Positions 12,441 to 13,663 of a stretch of DNA of 13,663 nt are shown piece after piece. Positions within the stretch are counted from its first letter, which is position 1. Every line of letters starts with the position of its first letter. Source of the stretch: Bacillota bacterium. GTDB lineage: Bacteria; Bacillota; Clostridia; Clostridiales; Clostridiaceae. A program made the position numbers and the translations under genes. The stretch is from the NCBI GenBank assembly GCA_023440105.1, contig JAEXSY010000301.1, positions 1 to 13,663 on the forward strand, read 5' to 3'. A model generated the notes under the pieces. The model did no database searches, had not been told where the DNA came from, and saw nothing but the letters and a program-made list of their open reading frames with translations.

Positions 12441-12649
12441 ATATTAATATGCCATATGCCCCCTTCTTCCTCTACTGATATCTGAGCATTCATATTAAAA
12501 AAATAGTCCTTTATATTGCTGCAGGAACAGCTATGATCAGTAATTATAGTAACGCTCTCTCCAGGGTTAAGTCTACCATAATTAATTTTAGCCTTAATTA
12601 GCGGTATAGGACATATGTCTCCTACACAATCCACAGAATAGTTCTCCAT
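12419..12649 (-). CDS. Second TusA/SirA-like sulfur carrier protein
   Basis: A 76-residue paralogue of the TusA protein at 10417-10644. The CPxP motif is Cys13-Pro-Ile-Pro16 within VDCVGDICPIP, with the same extra Cys8 and the same DHSC motif at 38-41, plus a further Cys43 (HSCSC). A role as a persulfide or selenium carrier is inferred from the family. It lies 52 bases after the FAD-dependent oxidoreductase gene with no terminator between, so the pair is probably one operon and the oxidoreductase may be its partner. The SD AAGGGGTGG is 6 bases before the ATG. The C-terminus KKETFR is encoded by the terminator stem shared with lysR. Confidence 0.9.
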   Translation of the reverse strand: MENYSVDCVGDICPIPLIKAKINYGRLNPGESVTIITDHSCSCSNIKDYFFNMNAQISVEEEGGIWHINIKKETFR

Positions 12650-12701
12650 AAATCCACCCCTTCTCTTACAGGTTATATTGGCACTTTAAATATACAATTA
12701 A

Positions 12702-13663
12702 TTATATGGAGCTGTCCATATTAACTACATCTATAGTACTTATGCGACTTTTCATTACTAGCTTTCTAAGGAAGGGATTGTACATAAAAGGACACTTTAA
12801 CAGCTTTAAGAAAATCTTAAGTCTTAACTTGAGGGTTAATGTATTATATAGCTTATTAGGATTTTCTCGCCTAGAGTTTAATGCCTTAGTTACATAATAA
12901 GCACTGTTTATAGCACTGCTTATACCCTCCAAGGAGCTTGGACTAATAAAACCTGCAGCTTCCCCTATGAAAAAGAGTCCATCTTCTCCTATGGTGAAAT
13001 CACTCCAGGAGGAAGGTCTTAGAACAACACAGGCTTCGGTTTTTAAGGGTTCACCGAATTCAAAGCCCTTTTCTTTTAGGCTTCTCTTCTGTCTTTCAAA
13101 GCGTTCTCTAGAATCTTTTGAGGGATATGCACCTCCGAAGATAAAGTAGCCATCCTTTGAAATAGACCAGGAGTAGCAATCAGTATTCTTGGAATCAAAG
13201 ATACAGGAGTAGAAAGGATTTCTGTGTTTTTCAGTGAACCACTGCTGAATGGATACATAGCTTCTTATCTTTTTATTAGGATAAAAGCTTCTTCTTACCA
13301 TAGAGGCAGCACCATCTGCGGCTATTACATACTTCGCCTCGGCTTCCTTAACTACCCCATCTTCTAAATATTTTATTTGAAAGTAATCACCATTTCTTTT
13401 AATCTCCCTACACTGGCTATTATTATGAACATCAACATTTTCAGGGATAAGTGACTTAAGCCATAGATCAAAGCTGTGTCTGTCTAGGTTTAAATACAGC
13501 CTTTGATAATTACAGCTATCTCCCGTATCTAAATCTATGGTCCTTACAGAAAATATCTGTGGATCCACCAATATATCCTTAGGAAGATTAAGCTCAAACC
13601 TTGCCAGTGCTTTCTGGGCATCTGGAGCTAACAGGCCACCACAGGGCTTCATAAAGCCTTCTT
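12702..13663 (-). CDS. FAD-dependent oxidoreductase, geranylgeranyl-reductase-like (5' end outside window)
   Basis: About 320 C-terminal residues of a flavoprotein of the geranylgeranyl reductase / FixC / PHBH-fold group. The frame is open to the window edge (a Glu-Gly-Phe stretch precedes the first Met), and the N-terminal GxGxxG Rossmann motif is missing, so the true start lies beyond 13663. The Met at 13650-13652 is internal. Visible motifs are the CCGGL-like KPCGGLLAPDAQKAL near the cut, VIAADGAASMVRR (NAD(P)/FAD DG motif) mid-protein, and GLFFIGEAAGFISPSSLEGISSAI (second FAD contact). It has a basic C-terminal region with many Lys/Arg and Leu. Members reduce isoprenoid double bonds or act on other hydrophobic substrates. 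Here, upstream of a TusA gene, the substrate is unknown. Family moderately to highly confident, function not assigned. Confidence 0.85.
   Translation of the reverse strand, partial: EGFMKPCGGLLAPDAQKALARFELNLPKDILVDPQIFSVRTIDLDTGDSCNYQRLYLNLDRHSFDLWLKSLIPENVDVHNNSQCREIKRNGDYFQIKYLEDGVVKEAEAKYVIAADGAASMVRRSFYPNKKIRSYVSIQQWFTEKHRNPFYSCIFDSKNTDCYSWSISKDGYFIFGGAYPSKDSRERFERQKRSLKEKGFEFGEPLKTEACVVLRPSSWSDFTIGEDGLFFIGEAAGFISPSSLEGISSAINSAYYVTKALNSRRENPNKLYNTLTLKLRLKIFLKLLKCPFMYNPFLRKLVMKSRISTIDVVNMDSSI

Noticed and set aside
13076..13258. 60-codon minus-strand frame inside the FAD oxidoreductase
   Set aside because: It is an alternative frame within a clearly coding region, without its own SD.
13650..13652. 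Met as the start of the FAD oxidoreductase
   Set aside because: The frame stays open to the window edge, the Rossmann N-terminus is missing, and no SD precedes this codon. It is an internal Met of a truncated gene.
1..13663. CRISPR arrays, tRNA/rRNA genes, insertion sequences, prophage genes
   Set aside because: No regularly spaced repeats, cloverleaf sequences, transposase or integrase frames or terminal inverted repeats were seen.

Overview
The window is low-GC DNA with strong purine-rich Shine-Dalgarno (SD) sites, short intergenic gaps and many T-tailed hairpin terminators. Together with the gene content (ABC-F ATPase, CinA, ROK kinase, EF-G-like GTPase, half-size YeeE proteins) this suggests a Firmicute, most likely a Clostridium-like member of class Clostridia. 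The assignment is an inference from composition and families. Nearly all genes lie on the minus strand. The exceptions are a LysR regulator and one microprotein.

Layout on the minus strand from low to high coordinate: an ABC-F ATPase cut by the left edge (1-910); a CPBP/CAAX-type membrane protease (1075-1998); cinA (2226-3470); a block of three very small lysine-rich ORFs with excellent SDs (3682-3819 and 3893-3997 minus, 4259-4414 plus), which may be spore-associated; a ROK sugar kinase (4492-5439); an unrecognised 78-aa protein (5533-5769); and an EF-G-like GTPase of the EF-G-2 type (5933-8020) with a 495-base AT-rich upstream region.

The right third is a sulfur- or selenium-handling region. 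One minus-strand cluster, transcribed from 11340 downward, encodes the N-terminal half of a YeeE/YedE (TsuA-like) transporter, a TusA/SirA sulfur carrier, the C-terminal half of the transporter, and then, beyond an internal terminator, an unusual thioredoxin-reductase-like flavoprotein. A divergent LysR regulator (11526-12422, plus) faces this cluster across a 185-base control region. It converges on a second TusA-like gene (12419-12649, minus), which follows a FAD-dependent oxidoreductase of the geranylgeranyl-reductase type that runs off the right edge (12702-13663). A reasonable model is import of a reduced sulfur (or selenium) compound by the split transporter, hand-over to TusA-type carrier cysteines, and redox processing by the flavoproteins, under LysR control. 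The substrate cannot be read from the sequence.

The most notable non-coding observations are: (i) an 11-bp GNRA-loop hairpin placed between the only good SD and the start codon of the EF-G-like gene; (ii) a 15-bp bidirectional terminator inside the overlapping ends of the LysR and second tusA genes, whose CTAG loop gives the TAG stop on both strands; (iii) a phased CATTA repeat array next to the putative LysR-controlled promoter; and (iv) sporulation-type promoter candidates before two of the microproteins.
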